Below, piece after piece: positions 17,324 to 26,245 of a DNA stretch of 64,000 bases. A program made the translations under genes and the position numbers. The notes below the pieces were generated by a model. The model worked only from the letters and a program-made list of their open reading frames with translations. It was not told the DNA's origin and made no database searches. Every line of letters starts with the position of its first letter. Position 1 is the stretch's first letter. The DNA is taken from positions 20,113 through 84,112 of the forward strand of contig DJOT01000033.1 of NCBI GenBank assembly GCA_002439095.1, read 5' to 3'. This stretch comes from Bacteroidales bacterium UBA6431. Lineage in GTDB: Bacteria; Bacteroidota; Bacteroidia; Bacteroidales; UBA932.

Positions 17324-18133
17324 CTAATGCTTTATTGTCTTGATCCTGAAATAGCATGCACCGACAAGTGCCGCCACTATGGTAAAATAGACGATGTTGA
17401 CCACCACATTGAGTCGTGTTATCGCCTGCTCCGGTGAAAGATCACGGAACAGCCATTCCATATCGTCAGATGTAAAAGCCGCCTGCCCTATGATGGCGGT
17501 GCATATCAAGCTGCAGACAGTAGCCACGGCGAAGCATACCAGGATGGTCTTTGCCGCCTTGGCTTTTTTGAAGCAAAGCGCACCGAGCGTGAAAATCAGG
17601 ATATTGCTAAGCCAGGTGGTATACCCGAGACCGAAGAAGTCAAAATCGATGCCATCGGCAAAATCCAGATCCTTCAAGCCGTGCAGTTCGGAAAGCATAG
17701 TTTTCACGGCATAGACATCCCCGAAAACAAAAGTGCAGACAGCATCTCCCACAAGAATTACAACTGAAATGCACAGAGGAAGCACAAGGACGCAGATCAG
17801 CATCATCGACAGCCACTTCTCGAAAGCGGATGCCGGAATCATGAGCCAGTCTGAGCCGTAACGCTTGTCTGTAATCTTCCCCCAAATCTTGACAGGAGCG
17901 ACGAGCACGGTCACAAGAAGGCCGATGTATACGGCCACATAGCGTATAGGGTCGGGCATGTCGGCGACATGACCGTTGATCGTAAGGCAGAACAGTTCGG
18001 ATACCACAAAAACGAACAGCGGAAGCAGGGCCAGGATGAGCATGGACCAGCCGAAATTGTTTTTGGAATTACGCAGGTCGTAGATGAAATATTTCCCGAA
18101 CCTGCTGAAATCAAATATGTTATTCATTGTCAA
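17324..18133 (-). CDS. ABC transporter membrane subunit (ABC-2-like)
   Basis: A 269-residue membrane protein with about six hydrophobic segments, among them FGWSMLILALLPLFVFVVSE, YVAVYIGLLVTVLVAPVKIW and MMLICVLVLPLCISVVIL. It starts inside the end of the ATPase gene (14-base overlap), so it is almost surely its membrane partner. The transported substrate is unknown; YtrA-linked transporters in Firmicutes relate to cell-envelope antibiotics. The N-terminal FSRFGKYFIYDLRNSKNNFG stretch is typical of Bacteroidota ABC-2 permeases. It has no recognisable substrate-binding domain. Confidence 0.8.
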   Translation of the reverse strand: MTMNNIFDFSRFGKYFIYDLRNSKNNFGWSMLILALLPLFVFVVSELFCLTINGHVADMPDPIRYVAVYIGLLVTVLVAPVKIWGKITDKRYGSDWLMIPASAFEKWLSMMLICVLVLPLCISVVILVGDAVCTFVFGDVYAVKTMLSELHGLKDLDFADGIDFDFFGLGYTTWLSNILIFTLGALCFKKAKAAKTILVCFAVATVCSLICTAIIGQAAFTSDDMEWLFRDLSPEQAITRLNVVVNIVYFTIVAALVGACYFRIKTIKH

Positions 18134-18950
18134 AAAGCGATTTTACAAGTTCTTTGTTTTTGTGTACAGCGTTGAAGAGCGCCTCGATGTTGACTTTGCT
18201 CTCAGCACCCGTAAGATTGGGATAGACTTGAATGAATCCACCAGGCAGCTGCTCGGAGTACAGGCTCTCCGGATGGAGGGTCGTACCATAATCAAAGAAT
18301 AGTTTGTCTGAAATCCTCTCCAGAGAGGCGTTGAGAAGCACATCCTGGCGATCCAATATGATGATCGGGTCGATCACATTCTCAAGGTCGCGCACCTGAT
18401 GCGTGGATATCACGATTGTAGAGTCTTCGGGAGTATACTTGAGTATTGCAGAGCGGAACTGGGCCTTGGAAGGAATATCAAGCCCGTTTGTCGGCTCATC
18501 CATAAGGAGATACTTCACGGAGCACGCGAGAGCGAAAGAGATGTAGGTTTTCTTGAGCTGGCCGGCGGACATGGTATTCATTTTCTGGTCCTTGTCCACC
18601 TCGAACTCCTCCATGATCTGCACAAAGCGGTCAAGACTGAACTTGGGCCAGAAACAGCCTCTCGATTTCGCCCAGACTATAGCCTTGTCTGAGGAAGGGA
18701 CCGTTTCGTCCGAAAGAAAGTACTGATCCGAGAGTAGAGAAGGTTCGCGCCTGTAAGGATCACGTCCATCAGATTCGATTTTTCCTGCCGAAGGCTTCTT
18801 CAAGCCGCAGAGCAGTGTAAGCAGAGTGGTCTTGCCCACCCCATTCTCTCCAAGAAGTCCATAGATCTTGCCTGGCTCAAGATTCAGGGAGATATTCCTG
18901 AGGACCTCCTTCTTGCCGTAGCTGAATGCCAGATTCTGTGTTTTTATCAT
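18120..18950 (-). CDS. ABC transporter ATP-binding protein
   Basis: The 276-residue ATPase of the GntR-linked transporter. The Walker A motif is GENGVGKTTLL (residues 34-44), the signature is MSAGQLKK rather than the classic LSGGQ, and Walker B is YLLMDEPTNGLD. The D-loop and switch histidine follow (STHQVRDLENV). It is first in the operon ABC ATPase, permease, GntR, DUF2807. The start CAT at 18948-18950 is preceded, 6 bases away, by the candidate operator, and further up by a -7 box TATATTTG. Confidence 0.92.
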   Translation of the reverse strand: MIKTQNLAFSYGKKEVLRNISLNLEPGKIYGLLGENGVGKTTLLTLLCGLKKPSAGKIESDGRDPYRREPSLLSDQYFLSDETVPSSDKAIVWAKSRGCFWPKFSLDRFVQIMEEFEVDKDQKMNTMSAGQLKKTYISFALACSVKYLLMDEPTNGLDIPSKAQFRSAILKYTPEDSTIVISTHQVRDLENVIDPIIILDRQDVLLNASLERISDKLFFDYGTTLHPESLYSEQLPGGFIQVYPNLTGAESKVNIEALFNAVHKNKELVKSLFDNE

Positions 18951-18956
18951 CTGTTG

Positions 18957-18989
18957 TGTGTATTACCTTAATAGTACACTGCAAATATA
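18957..18989 (-). promoter_or_regulatory. GntR operator and -7 promoter box of the ABC operon
   Basis: Read on the minus strand, TATATTTG (18989 to 18982) is a Bacteroidota -7 box. Just downstream lies AGTGTA-N12-TACACA (18980 to 18957), part of a larger imperfect palindrome GTGTAnTA-N6-TAnTACAC (18958-18979). It covers the expected transcription start, 6 bases before the first gene. The half-sites resemble the AGTGTA/TACACT operator I recall for YtrA of Bacillus subtilis, and the operon encodes a YtrA-like regulator. Confidence 0.65.
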
Positions 18990-19010
18990 GTACAAATTTC
19001 TGAAGATGCA

Positions 19011-19040
19011 AAAAAATCAGCCGCATCACTGCGGCTGATT
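19011..19040 (-). terminator. rho-independent terminator after yebC
   Basis: On the minus strand a perfect 10-bp stem (AATCAGCCGC with GCGGCTGATT, 19040 to 19015, 6-base loop) is followed by a run of T (19016-19011 and beyond). It sits 28 bases after the yebC stop. Confidence 0.85.
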
Positions 19041-19067
19041 GAAATCAAATTCTTATGTAAAAAGTAA

Positions 19068-19820
19068 TTAATCATCTACTGGTTTAAGTGTCGTGTATAC
19101 GTTGGTCACATCCTCATCGTCCTCAAGAAGTCCGGTAAGTTTGTCAAGCGTCACACGCTGCTCCGGGGTCACGTCTTTGAGTTCCACATTAGGAATCTGC
19201 TCGAATCCTCCTGAGATCAACTCATAACCGTTATCCTCGATATATTTCTGAATCTGCCCGTAAGCGGAGTAGTCCCCGTAGATGACAACCTCCTTCGTGA
19301 TGTTGCCGTCCTTATCTTCCTCCTCCTGCTCATAGAGCTCGTCCACGCCGTAGTCGATCATTTCAAGTTCAAGCTCCTCCAGATCCATCCCCTCTTTCTC
19401 CTTGATACGGAAGACGCACTTGTGGTCAAACATGAAACTTACGGAGCCTGAAGTTCCCAACGAACCGCCGCATTTTGTGAAGTAACTGCGAACATTGGCT
19501 ACAGTACGGGTATTGTTGTCGGTAGCTGCCTCAACAAGATAAGCTATACCGAAAGGCCCATAGCCTTCATATACGATCTCCTTGAAATCCCCCTGCTTGC
19601 TCTCAGTCGCCTTCTTGATCGCACGCTCAATATTCTCCTTCGGCATCTGCTCGCTCCGGGCTTCAGCCATGAGGGCACGCAGACGCGGATTACCGGTGAC
19701 ATCCGGACCGCCCTGCTTCACTGCAATAGTGATTTCCTTGCCCAGTTTCGTGAAAGTGCGGGCCATGTGGCCCCACCTCTTCATCTTTCTCTCCTTGCGG
19801 AATTCAAACGCTCTTCCCAT
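19068..19820 (-). CDS. yebC: YebC/PmpR (TACO1) family protein
   Basis: A 250-residue YebC family protein, classically called a transcriptional regulator and more recently linked to relief of ribosome stalling. The N-terminus MGRAFEFRKERKMKRW and the block ARTFTKLGKEITIAVKQGGPD are the family hallmarks. GYGPFGIAYLVEAATDNNTRT in the middle and a C-terminal acidic region also fit. It is downstream of a TPR membrane protein gene (6 bases apart) and ends at a strong terminator. Cytoplasmic. Confidence 0.93.
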   Translation of the reverse strand: MGRAFEFRKERKMKRWGHMARTFTKLGKEITIAVKQGGPDVTGNPRLRALMAEARSEQMPKENIERAIKKATESKQGDFKEIVYEGYGPFGIAYLVEAATDNNTRTVANVRSYFTKCGGSLGTSGSVSFMFDHKCVFRIKEKEGMDLEELELEMIDYGVDELYEQEEEDKDGNITKEVVIYGDYSAYGQIQKYIEDNGYELISGGFEQIPNVELKDVTPEQRVTLDKLTGLLEDDEDVTNVYTTLKPVDD

Positions 19821-19826
19821 ATTTTG

Positions 19827-20504
19827 TTATTCGGATACTCTGGCGATATACTTATTGATCTCGTAGCCCTCAGGTGACTGTGGATAGTTGTCGCGCACCA
19901 TATTGTAGCAAGCGAGAGCCCCGGCCTTGTCACCAAGAGCCTCAAGAGCAAGACCTTCCTTCACAAGATACGAAGCTGCAAAGAGATTGTCCGCCTTGGC
20001 GACTGCCGCCTTGTAAGCAGACACAGCCTCAGCATACTTGCCAAGTCCAACATAAGCATCACCCTCACAAGCCTTGGCACGCGCCGCAAGGATAGGCTCC
20101 TTGCCCTTGTATTTCTTGAGATAAGACAGGGCAGAGTCGAAATTGCCAAGCTGAAGCTCGCACACACCGGCATAAAAAGGCATCGCCTTGCCAGCCTTGG
20201 AGCCGTAATTCTTGATGATGTCGGCAAAACCCAGATTGTTGCCGTCCCCGTTGAGGGCTATCTCATACTCGCCGTTGCGGAAACTTGTCTCGGCCGGGAA
20301 CGCCTGCTCCATAGCCTCGGCGCACTGGCGCTGATAGACGAACTTGTTCCACGCGATGGCTCCGAGGAAGATGACCACAACCGCGATCACAACACCCCAG
20401 ATCACTTTCTTGTGATCATTATAAAACTGCTCTGTGGAAGAAACGGTCTTCTCAAGATTCTGCTCAAGCGCCGCGTCCTTGTCCTTAAGATTTGTGTTGG
20501 CCAT
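19827..20504 (-). CDS. TPR-repeat membrane protein (YfgM-like)
   Basis: The 225-residue protein has a soluble N-terminus of about 33 residues and one membrane segment (VIWGVVIAVVVIFLGAIAWN, about 34-53). The remainder consists of tetratricopeptide helices (for example MPFYAGVCELQLGNFDSALSYL and YVGLGKYAEAVSAYKAAVAK). This N-in single-pass TPR layout is that of YfgM/AncA-like proteins of the periplasmic chaperone network, widespread in Bacteroidota. It probably shares a transcript with yebC. It is divergent from recF. No specific partner can be named from this window. Confidence 0.8.
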   Translation of the reverse strand: MANTNLKDKDAALEQNLEKTVSSTEQFYNDHKKVIWGVVIAVVVIFLGAIAWNKFVYQRQCAEAMEQAFPAETSFRNGEYEIALNGDGNNLGFADIIKNYGSKAGKAMPFYAGVCELQLGNFDSALSYLKKYKGKEPILAARAKACEGDAYVGLGKYAEAVSAYKAAVAKADNLFAASYLVKEGLALEALGDKAGALACYNMVRDNYPQSPEGYEINKYIARVSE

Positions 20505-20586
20505 ATTTAAATTAGTTCAATTATCAAGTTTTGACTTTTCAGCCCGCGAAGTTATGAAAAATCCTGAATGGAAACAAATAAATCAC

Positions 20587-20594
20587 TAACTTTG
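20587..20594 (+). promoter_or_regulatory. -7 box of recF
   Basis: TAACTTTG matches TAnnTTTG and ends 7 bases before the recF ATG at 20602, implying a leader of only a few bases. Confidence 0.5.
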
Positions 20595-20601
20595 CAGATA
20601 T

Positions 20602-21705
20602 ATGCCGACTCTGGACAAGATAGTCATACAGGATTTCCGCAATATACGCCTGCAGGAAATCGAGTTCTCACCCAACGTCAACTGCATCAGCGGTGGCAAC
20701 GGCGAGGGCAAGACCAATCTGCTTGACGCGATATGGTATCTGTCCATGACCAAGAGCGCATTCGCCTCCTCGGACAGGTTCAACTTCCGCCACGGCTGTT
20801 CCTCATTCGCGGTCTCCGGGACATACACGATGCAGGACGGGCTGAAGTCGCGCTTCAGCATTCAGGTCGGAGACGGCGGCGAGAAGAAGATGCGCAGGGA
20901 CGACAAGCCATACAGCCGCATCTCGGAGCACATCGGGACACTGCCTATCGTGATGGTGTCGCCCTCCGACATCTCACTTGTCAGCGAGTCCGGGGATGAG
21001 CGGCGGAGATTCGTAAACTCTGTCCTGTCTCAGATGGACAGGGAATATCTCTCCGGGCTGCAGCAATACAACCGCCTGCTTCTCCAGCGCAACCGCCTGC
21101 TCAAAGACGGGATTGCCGACAGGGATCTGCTGGACACATTCGACGAGAGGATGTCAGTCCTCGCGGCCCCCTTGTCCGCCCGCAGGGAAAAGTTCTGCCG
21201 GGATCTCGTGCCCATGGTCAAGAAATATTACGGGGAGATCTCCGGAGGCCGTGAAGACGTGTCCATAGAATACCGCTCGGATCTCGAGGACGGTTCCCTT
21301 CTGGAACTTCTAAAGGCGCGCCGCGAGCGCGACATGGTTCTCCATTTCACGTCAGCGGGCATACAGAGGGACGATTTCATATTCACCATGGACTCGCACC
21401 CCATCCGCCGCTGCGGATCCCAGGGGCAGCAGAAATCATTTATCGTCGCCCTGAAATTCGCCCAATACGAGCTGATGCGGCAGACATGCCGCACGGAGCC
21501 GATGATGCTGCTCGATGACCTCTTCGACAAACTTGACCCAGGCCGCATAGGCAATCTTCTCGGGATGGTCGCGGACAAGGACTTCGGCCAGATTTTCATC
21601 ACGGACTCCGACAAGATCAGAACCAGGGGGATCGTTGATGCAGTCACCTCCGACAGGGCATACATCAAGGCGGAAGGAGGCGTCTTCACAAGGACCGATG
21701 AATAA
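20602..21705 (+). CDS. recF: DNA replication and repair protein RecF
   Basis: RecF is an SMC-like ATPase that helps load RecA at gaps together with RecO and RecR. The 367-residue protein has Walker A GGNGEGKTNLLDAI (residues about 33-46), the ABC-type signature GSQGQQKSFIVAL, and Walker B PMMLLDDLFDKLDP. The N-terminal strand PTLDKIVIQDFRNI is typical. Its stop overlaps the DUF721 gene by 8 bases, a neighbour often seen with recF in Bacteroidota. Confidence 0.95.
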   Translation: MPTLDKIVIQDFRNIRLQEIEFSPNVNCISGGNGEGKTNLLDAIWYLSMTKSAFASSDRFNFRHGCSSFAVSGTYTMQDGLKSRFSIQVGDGGEKKMRRDDKPYSRISEHIGTLPIVMVSPSDISLVSESGDERRRFVNSVLSQMDREYLSGLQQYNRLLLQRNRLLKDGIADRDLLDTFDERMSVLAAPLSARREKFCRDLVPMVKKYYGEISGGREDVSIEYRSDLEDGSLLELLKARRERDMVLHFTSAGIQRDDFIFTMDSHPIRRCGSQGQQKSFIVALKFAQYELMRQTCRTEPMMLLDDLFDKLDPGRIGNLLGMVADKDFGQIFITDSDKIRTRGIVDAVTSDRAYIKAEGGVFTRTDE

Positions 21706-22051
21706 ATCCGGAACAACTTCCAAATCCGACTACAGGCTGCGGCGACAGAAGCCGACAGCCATCGCAGAGCTGATAAAGCAATACTTGAGGAGCAATTCCC
21801 TCAACGCGGCTTTCAACACGCATCTCGTCTTTTCAGCTTGGGACGACGCCTCCGGCGCGGCACAGTACACAGTCAAGAAGTTCTTCCGCGACGGGAAACT
21901 CTACGTGACCGTCAGTTCATCCGTGGTCCGAAGCCAGCTGCTTTTCCAGAAGTCCGCCCTGACAGACAAGATGAACGCCATAGTCTCAGCCAACGAACTT
22001 TTCTGCGGCCCATCAGGATGCAGATATGTCAAAGATTTGATAATCAAGTGA
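21698..22051 (+). CDS. DUF721 (DciA-like) protein
   Basis: A 117-residue protein of the DUF721 family, which includes DciA, the loader of the replicative helicase in bacteria lacking DnaC. The start at 21698 (MNKSGTTSKSD) overlaps the recF stop; the longer frame reaches into recF and is not used. The domain begins about residue 20 (KPTAIAELIKQYLRSNSLNAA), and SAWDDASGAAQYTVKKFFRDGKLYV is the KH-like core. Its stop overlaps the pdxB start by one base (TGATG). Confidence 0.85.
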   Translation: MNKSGTTSKSDYRLRRQKPTAIAELIKQYLRSNSLNAAFNTHLVFSAWDDASGAAQYTVKKFFRDGKLYVTVSSSVVRSQLLFQKSALTDKMNAIVSANELFCGPSGCRYVKDLIIK

Positions 22052-23082
22052 TGAAAATCGTCATAGACAACAAGATTCCTTTCATCGAGGGCGTATTCGA
22101 ACCTTACGCCGAAGTCCACTACATGGACGGCCCTCTGATCGGACACGCCGACATCATCGACGCCGACGCCTTGATAATCCGCACCAGAACCAGATGCGAC
22201 GAAAACCTCCTCAAGGACACGGCGATCAAGATCATAGCCACCACCACCGTAGGGACTGACAACATAGATGTGGACTACTGCCGGCGCAACGGCATCTTCT
22301 TCAAGAACGCCAGCGGATGCAATGCCGGGGCCGTCGCGGATTATGTATTCTCCGCCCTATACGGGGCCGCGGCCAGAAAGAGCATCAACCTCGGAGGGGC
22401 GACCATCGGCATAATAGGTCTTGGCAGCATAGGACAGAGGGTGGAGTCCATGGGCAGGGCGCTCGGATTCAAGATTCTGCGGCACGATCCACAGAAAGCC
22501 GAGGTCGAATGGTACACCCAGTTCTGCCCGCTGGACTATCTTCTGGAAAACTCTGACGTGGTCACCATGCACGTCCCGCTCAACGAACAGACAAAAGGGA
22601 TGGCGGGCGCGGAGTTTTTCGCCAAGATGAAACCGGGGGCGTTCTTCATCAATACCGCACAGGGCGACATCGTGGACGAGGAGGCGCTCATAGCGGCCAT
22701 CCCGCGCCTCGGCCCGGTAGCCATCGACTCATGGAGCCACGAGCCGTGGATCAACACGCACCTCATGGGCTGCGTTGACATAGCCACCCCGCACATAGCA
22801 GGTTACTCCTTGCAGGGCAAGCAGATAGGGACATCCATGGCCGTCCGCTCCACAGCCAGGTTCCTCGGGATCAGCGACCTCTACGAGTTCTTCCCGCAGA
22901 CGGACATCATGGAATACCAGGCCGTCAAACTCAATATTCTTGACAAGTCGCAGGGGCAGATTGCCGCGATGATCCAATACAACTACCCTATTTTTACAGA
23001 TGACTTCATGTTCCGCATGAACCCTACCAAGTTTGTGGAACTGAGGACGAACTACAGCTACAGACGTGAATTTTACCTCTAA
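22051..23082 (+). CDS. pdxB: erythronate-4-phosphate dehydrogenase
   Basis: A D-isomer-specific 2-hydroxyacid dehydrogenase for the second step of the DXP-dependent pyridoxal phosphate pathway. The start at 22051 gives MKIVIDNKIPFIEGVFEP, the PdxB N-terminus. The 343 residues include the NAD site GIIGLGSIGQRVE (about residues 118-130), TTTVGTDNIDVDYC, INTAQGDIVDEEAL and PHIAGYSLQGK with the catalytic His. A PdxB-type C-terminal dimerisation region follows, with FMFRMNPTKFVELRTNYS near the end. Translationally coupled to the DUF721 gene. Confidence 0.92.
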   Translation: MKIVIDNKIPFIEGVFEPYAEVHYMDGPLIGHADIIDADALIIRTRTRCDENLLKDTAIKIIATTTVGTDNIDVDYCRRNGIFFKNASGCNAGAVADYVFSALYGAAARKSINLGGATIGIIGLGSIGQRVESMGRALGFKILRHDPQKAEVEWYTQFCPLDYLLENSDVVTMHVPLNEQTKGMAGAEFFAKMKPGAFFINTAQGDIVDEEALIAAIPRLGPVAIDSWSHEPWINTHLMGCVDIATPHIAGYSLQGKQIGTSMAVRSTARFLGISDLYEFFPQTDIMEYQAVKLNILDKSQGQIAAMIQYNYPIFTDDFMFRMNPTKFVELRTNYSYRREFYL

Positions 23083-23093
23083 TCGATAACATT

Positions 23094-24593
23094 ATGGACA
23101 AGACCAGAATCGACGCTCAGACAGAGCGTTTCCGCAAGGGTTTCCCATGGCTCGACATCATCTCTCCGGCGACCCCGGCCAAGGGGATCGAGGTGCTCGA
23201 TGAAAAAACGGCCCGGGAAGCGGCCGACTATTCCGACTCCGCACAGACAGACGGCAGGTGCAAGTTCGTGCCCGCATCCGGGGCGGCGTCACGCATGTTC
23301 AAGGACATTTTTGCCGGAATGGACGAGCCCAACGAAGCGGTGCGCCGCTTGAGCGACAATCTCGAAAAATTCGCATTCTATGACCCCTCCATCTTCGGGA
23401 CTGCCCCGTTTGACCCTGTCAGGACAGCGCACAAGCTCCTCACATCCGAAGGGTTGGACTACGGCAGCAAGCCCAAGGGAGTGCTGAAATTCCACCGCTA
23501 CCCGGACGAAGTCCGTACCGCGCTCGCCGAGCATCTCGTGGAGGGCCAGGCATATATGCGCAACCCTGACGGCAGCGTAAACCTCACGGTCACCATCACC
23601 CCGGAGCACGAGACCCTCTTCCGCGAAGTCCTCGATGAGATACAAAACACGTACGAGGAGCGCTACGGTGTCAAATACAACATCACCTTCACATATCAGG
23701 ACAAGGCCACGGACACCATAGCCGTGGACATGGACAACCGCCCTTTCCTCAAGGAAGACGGCGCCATACTCACCCGCCCGGCAGGACACGGGGCGCTCAT
23801 CCACAATCTCAACGCCCTCAAGGCCGAACTTGTGTCCATCAAAAACATAGACAACGTCTGCGTGGAGAGGATGCAGCCTGCGACATACCATTGGAAGAAG
23901 GTTCTCATGGGACGTGCCCTGCAACTGCGCGACACCATACGCGGCTACATCTTCGCCCTCGACCAGATGACCCAGATGCGCAAGGAGATGTCCGACCTCG
24001 CCTACATCCCGGGATACAACATCAACCTCGATGACCCGTATGCCACACCAGAATGCCAGGATCTGTGCAACGAAATAGAGGACTTCCTCCGCAAGACCTT
24101 GTGCATAGAGATGCCCGAAGCCAAGGACTGCCGCGACAGAGCCCAGGCCCTCAGGGCCAAACTCAACCGCCCGATCAGGGTATGCGGCATGGTGCGCAAC
24201 CAGGGCGAACCGGGAGGTGGGCCGTTCATCATCAGGGACAGCGACGGGGCCACGTCTCTCCAGATCCTCGAAGCCGCCCAGATAAACCCGGACGACCCGC
24301 GCTCCGCCGAACTCCTTAAAGGCTCGACACACTTCAACCCTGTGGACATAGTATGCTGTCTGGAAGACCACGAGGGCAAGCATTTCGACCTCACACGCCA
24401 CGTGGACGAGGAGACGGGACTCATAAGCCGCAAGAGCTGGCACGGACGCGAACTCAAGGCTCTGGAACTTCCTGGCCTGTGGAACGGCTCCATGTCCGAC
24501 TGGAACACACTTTTCGTGGAAGTCCCTCTTGAGACGTTCAACCCCGTGAAGACCGTGCTTGACCTCCTCCGCCCGGCCCACCAGCAGCAATAA
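23094..24593 (+). CDS. DUF4301 family protein
   Basis: The 499-residue protein is recognised as DUF4301, a Bacteroidota family of unknown function. It begins MDKTRIDAQTERFRKGFPW and contains CKFVPASGAASRMFKDI, PKGVLKFHRYPDEVRTALAEH, a PAGHGALIHNLNAL block and RVCGMVRNQGEPGGGPF. The PASGAASRMF and PAGHGALIHNLN motifs resemble nucleotidyltransferase/sugar-phosphate binding loops, which is my inference only. There is no signal peptide or membrane segment. It follows pdxB by 11 bases and may be in the same transcript. Confidence 0.85.
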   Translation: MDKTRIDAQTERFRKGFPWLDIISPATPAKGIEVLDEKTAREAADYSDSAQTDGRCKFVPASGAASRMFKDIFAGMDEPNEAVRRLSDNLEKFAFYDPSIFGTAPFDPVRTAHKLLTSEGLDYGSKPKGVLKFHRYPDEVRTALAEHLVEGQAYMRNPDGSVNLTVTITPEHETLFREVLDEIQNTYEERYGVKYNITFTYQDKATDTIAVDMDNRPFLKEDGAILTRPAGHGALIHNLNALKAELVSIKNIDNVCVERMQPATYHWKKVLMGRALQLRDTIRGYIFALDQMTQMRKEMSDLAYIPGYNINLDDPYATPECQDLCNEIEDFLRKTLCIEMPEAKDCRDRAQALRAKLNRPIRVCGMVRNQGEPGGGPFIIRDSDGATSLQILEAAQINPDDPRSAELLKGSTHFNPVDIVCCLEDHEGKHFDLTRHVDEETGLISRKSWHGRELKALELPGLWNGSMSDWNTLFVEVPLETFNPVKTVLDLLRPAHQQQ

Positions 24594-24631
24594 CTTGACC
24601 CGCGCCTTGCCGCGGTTTCAAAAATAATAAG

Positions 24632-24671
24632 TATCTTTGCGCCCGCGCACTCGCAAGAGAATCGCGGGCGC
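24632..24671 (+). promoter_or_regulatory. promoter with 5'-terminal hairpin, decarboxylase operon
   Basis: The -7 box TATCTTTG (24632-24639) runs straight into a 9-bp GC stem, GCGCCCGCG (24639-24647) with CGCGGGCGC (24663-24671), loop 15 bases. The start codon is 11 bases after the stem. The transcript should therefore begin in, or just at, a stable hairpin. No T run follows, so a terminator is unlikely. Confidence 0.6.
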
Positions 24672-24682
24672 TTGAAATAATT

Positions 24683-26245
24683 ATGAGCATACAAGAAGAG
24701 AAAATCGCAGAGCTCGTCGAAAGACGCGCCTCGGCCGCTCTCGGAGGAGGGCAGAAGCGCATTGACGCACAGCATGCCAAGGGCAAGCTTACGGCGAGAG
24801 AAAGAATCGCCAGGCTTCTCGATCCGGGCAGTTTCGAGGAGTTCGATATGTTCGTGCACCACCGCTGCACGGATTTCGGCATGGAGGCCTCGCACATCGA
24901 TGGTGACGGGGTCGTAACGGGACAAGGCACAATAGACGGAAGGCTCGTCTTCGTCTTCGCCCAGGACTTCACCGTCAACGGAGGCTCCCTCTCCAAGACT
25001 ATGTCGGAGAAGATCTGCAAGGTCATGGACATGGCGGTCAAGGTCGGCGCCCCGATCATCGGGCTCAACGACTCCGGCGGAGCCCGCATCCAGGAAGGCA
25101 TCGACGCCCTCGCCGGCTACGGTGAGATTTTCGAGAGGAACATCCTCGCCAGCGGTGTCGTACCGCAGATCAGCGGTATCTTCGGCCCATGCGCCGGCGG
25201 AGCCGTCTATTCACCTGCCCTGACGGACTTCACCCTCATGGTGGAGAACACCTCATACATGTTCCTCACCGGACCTTCAGTCGTGAAGTCAGTGACCGGG
25301 GAGACCGTGGACCAGGAACAGCTCGGAGGGGCTTCAGTGCACGCCTCCAAGTCAGGAGTGGCACACTTCCGCGCGGCTTCAGAGGACGAGGGCATCGCCG
25401 ATATACGCCGCCTGCTCTCCTTCATACCCCAGAACAACATGGAGAAGGCGCCGCTGCGTCCTACCTCCGACCTGGCAGGGAGAGTCGATGACGCGCTCAA
25501 CAGCATCATCCCCGACAACCCGAACAAGGCATATGACATGTACGGCGTCATCAGCAGCATAGCCGATGACGGCGACTTCTTCGAGGTCCACAAGGACTTC
25601 GCCAAGAACATCATCACAGGTTTCGCCCACATGGGAGGCAGGAGCGTAGGCATTGTGGCCAACCAGCCGCGTGTGCTCGCAGGTGTGCTTGACATCAACG
25701 CCTCACGCAAGGCGGCCCGGTTCGTCCGCTTCTGCGATGCGTTCAACATCCCTCTCGTGACGCTGGTTGACGTGCCGGGATTCCTCTGCGGCACGCAGCA
25801 GGAGTACGGCGCGATCATCACCAACGGAGCCAAGCTCCTCTACGCCTATGGGGAGGCCACCGTGCCTAAGGTCACAGTCACCCTGCGCAAGAGCTACGGC
25901 GGGGCCCATATCGTGATGAGCTGCAAGCAGCTGCGCGGTGACGTCAACTATGCATGGCCTTCTGCCAACTACGCCGTCATGGGCGCGGAAGGTGCAGTAG
26001 GCATCATCTACGGAAAGGAGCTCAAGGCCGAGACCGACCCGCAGAAGCAGGCCGCGCTCGCCGAGGAGAAGAAGAAAGAATACAACGATCTCTTCTGCAA
26101 CCCGTACCAGGCAGCGCAGAAAGGGTACATCGAGGATGTGATCGAGCCGCGCAACACCAGGTTCCGTGTGATCCGCGCCCTGGAGATGCTCGACGGCAAG
26201 CGTCAGGAAATGCCAGCCAAGAAACATGACAACCTGCCTCTTTAG
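24683..26245 (+). CDS. mmdA: carboxyltransferase subunit of acyl-CoA decarboxylase
   Basis: The 520-residue biotin-dependent carboxyltransferase matches methylmalonyl-CoA decarboxylase alpha and propionyl-CoA carboxylase beta subunits. It moves CO2 between methylmalonyl-CoA and biotin. Two crotonase-like halves are visible: the first with [21 protein letters not shown] and [20 protein letters not shown], the second with [16 protein letters not shown] and [11 protein letters not shown]. Neighbours encode a small membrane anchor, a biotin carrier and a beta membrane subunit, which argues for a sodium-pumping decarboxylase acting in propionate formation. It is cytoplasmic, docked on the membrane complex. 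Confidence 0.92.
   Translation: MSIQEEKIAELVERRASAALGGGQKRIDAQHAKGKLTARERIARLLDPGSFEEFDMFVHHRCTDFGMEASHIDGDGVVTGQGTIDGRLVFVFAQDFTVNGGSLSKTMSEKICKVMDMAVKVGAPIIGLNDSGGARIQEGIDALAGYGEIFERNILASGVVPQISGIFGPCAGGAVYSPALTDFTLMVENTSYMFLTGPSVVKSVTGETVDQEQLGGASVHASKSGVAHFRAASEDEGIADIRRLLSFIPQNNMEKAPLRPTSDLAGRVDDALNSIIPDNPNKAYDMYGVISSIADDGDFFEVHKDFAKNIITGFAHMGGRSVGIVANQPRVLAGVLDINASRKAARFVRFCDAFNIPLVTLVDVPGFLCGTQQEYGAIITNGAKLLYAYGEATVPKVTVTLRKSYGGAHIVMSCKQLRGDVNYAWPSANYAVMGAEGAVGIIYGKELKAETDPQKQAALAEEKKKEYNDLFCNPYQAAQKGYIEDVIEPRNTRFRVIRALEMLDGKRQEMPAKKHDNLPL

Noticed and set aside
23289..24590. A long minus-strand open frame (433 codons) opposite the DUF4301 gene.
   Set aside because: It mirrors a GC-rich plus-strand gene with clear family motifs; its translation has no recognisable domain.
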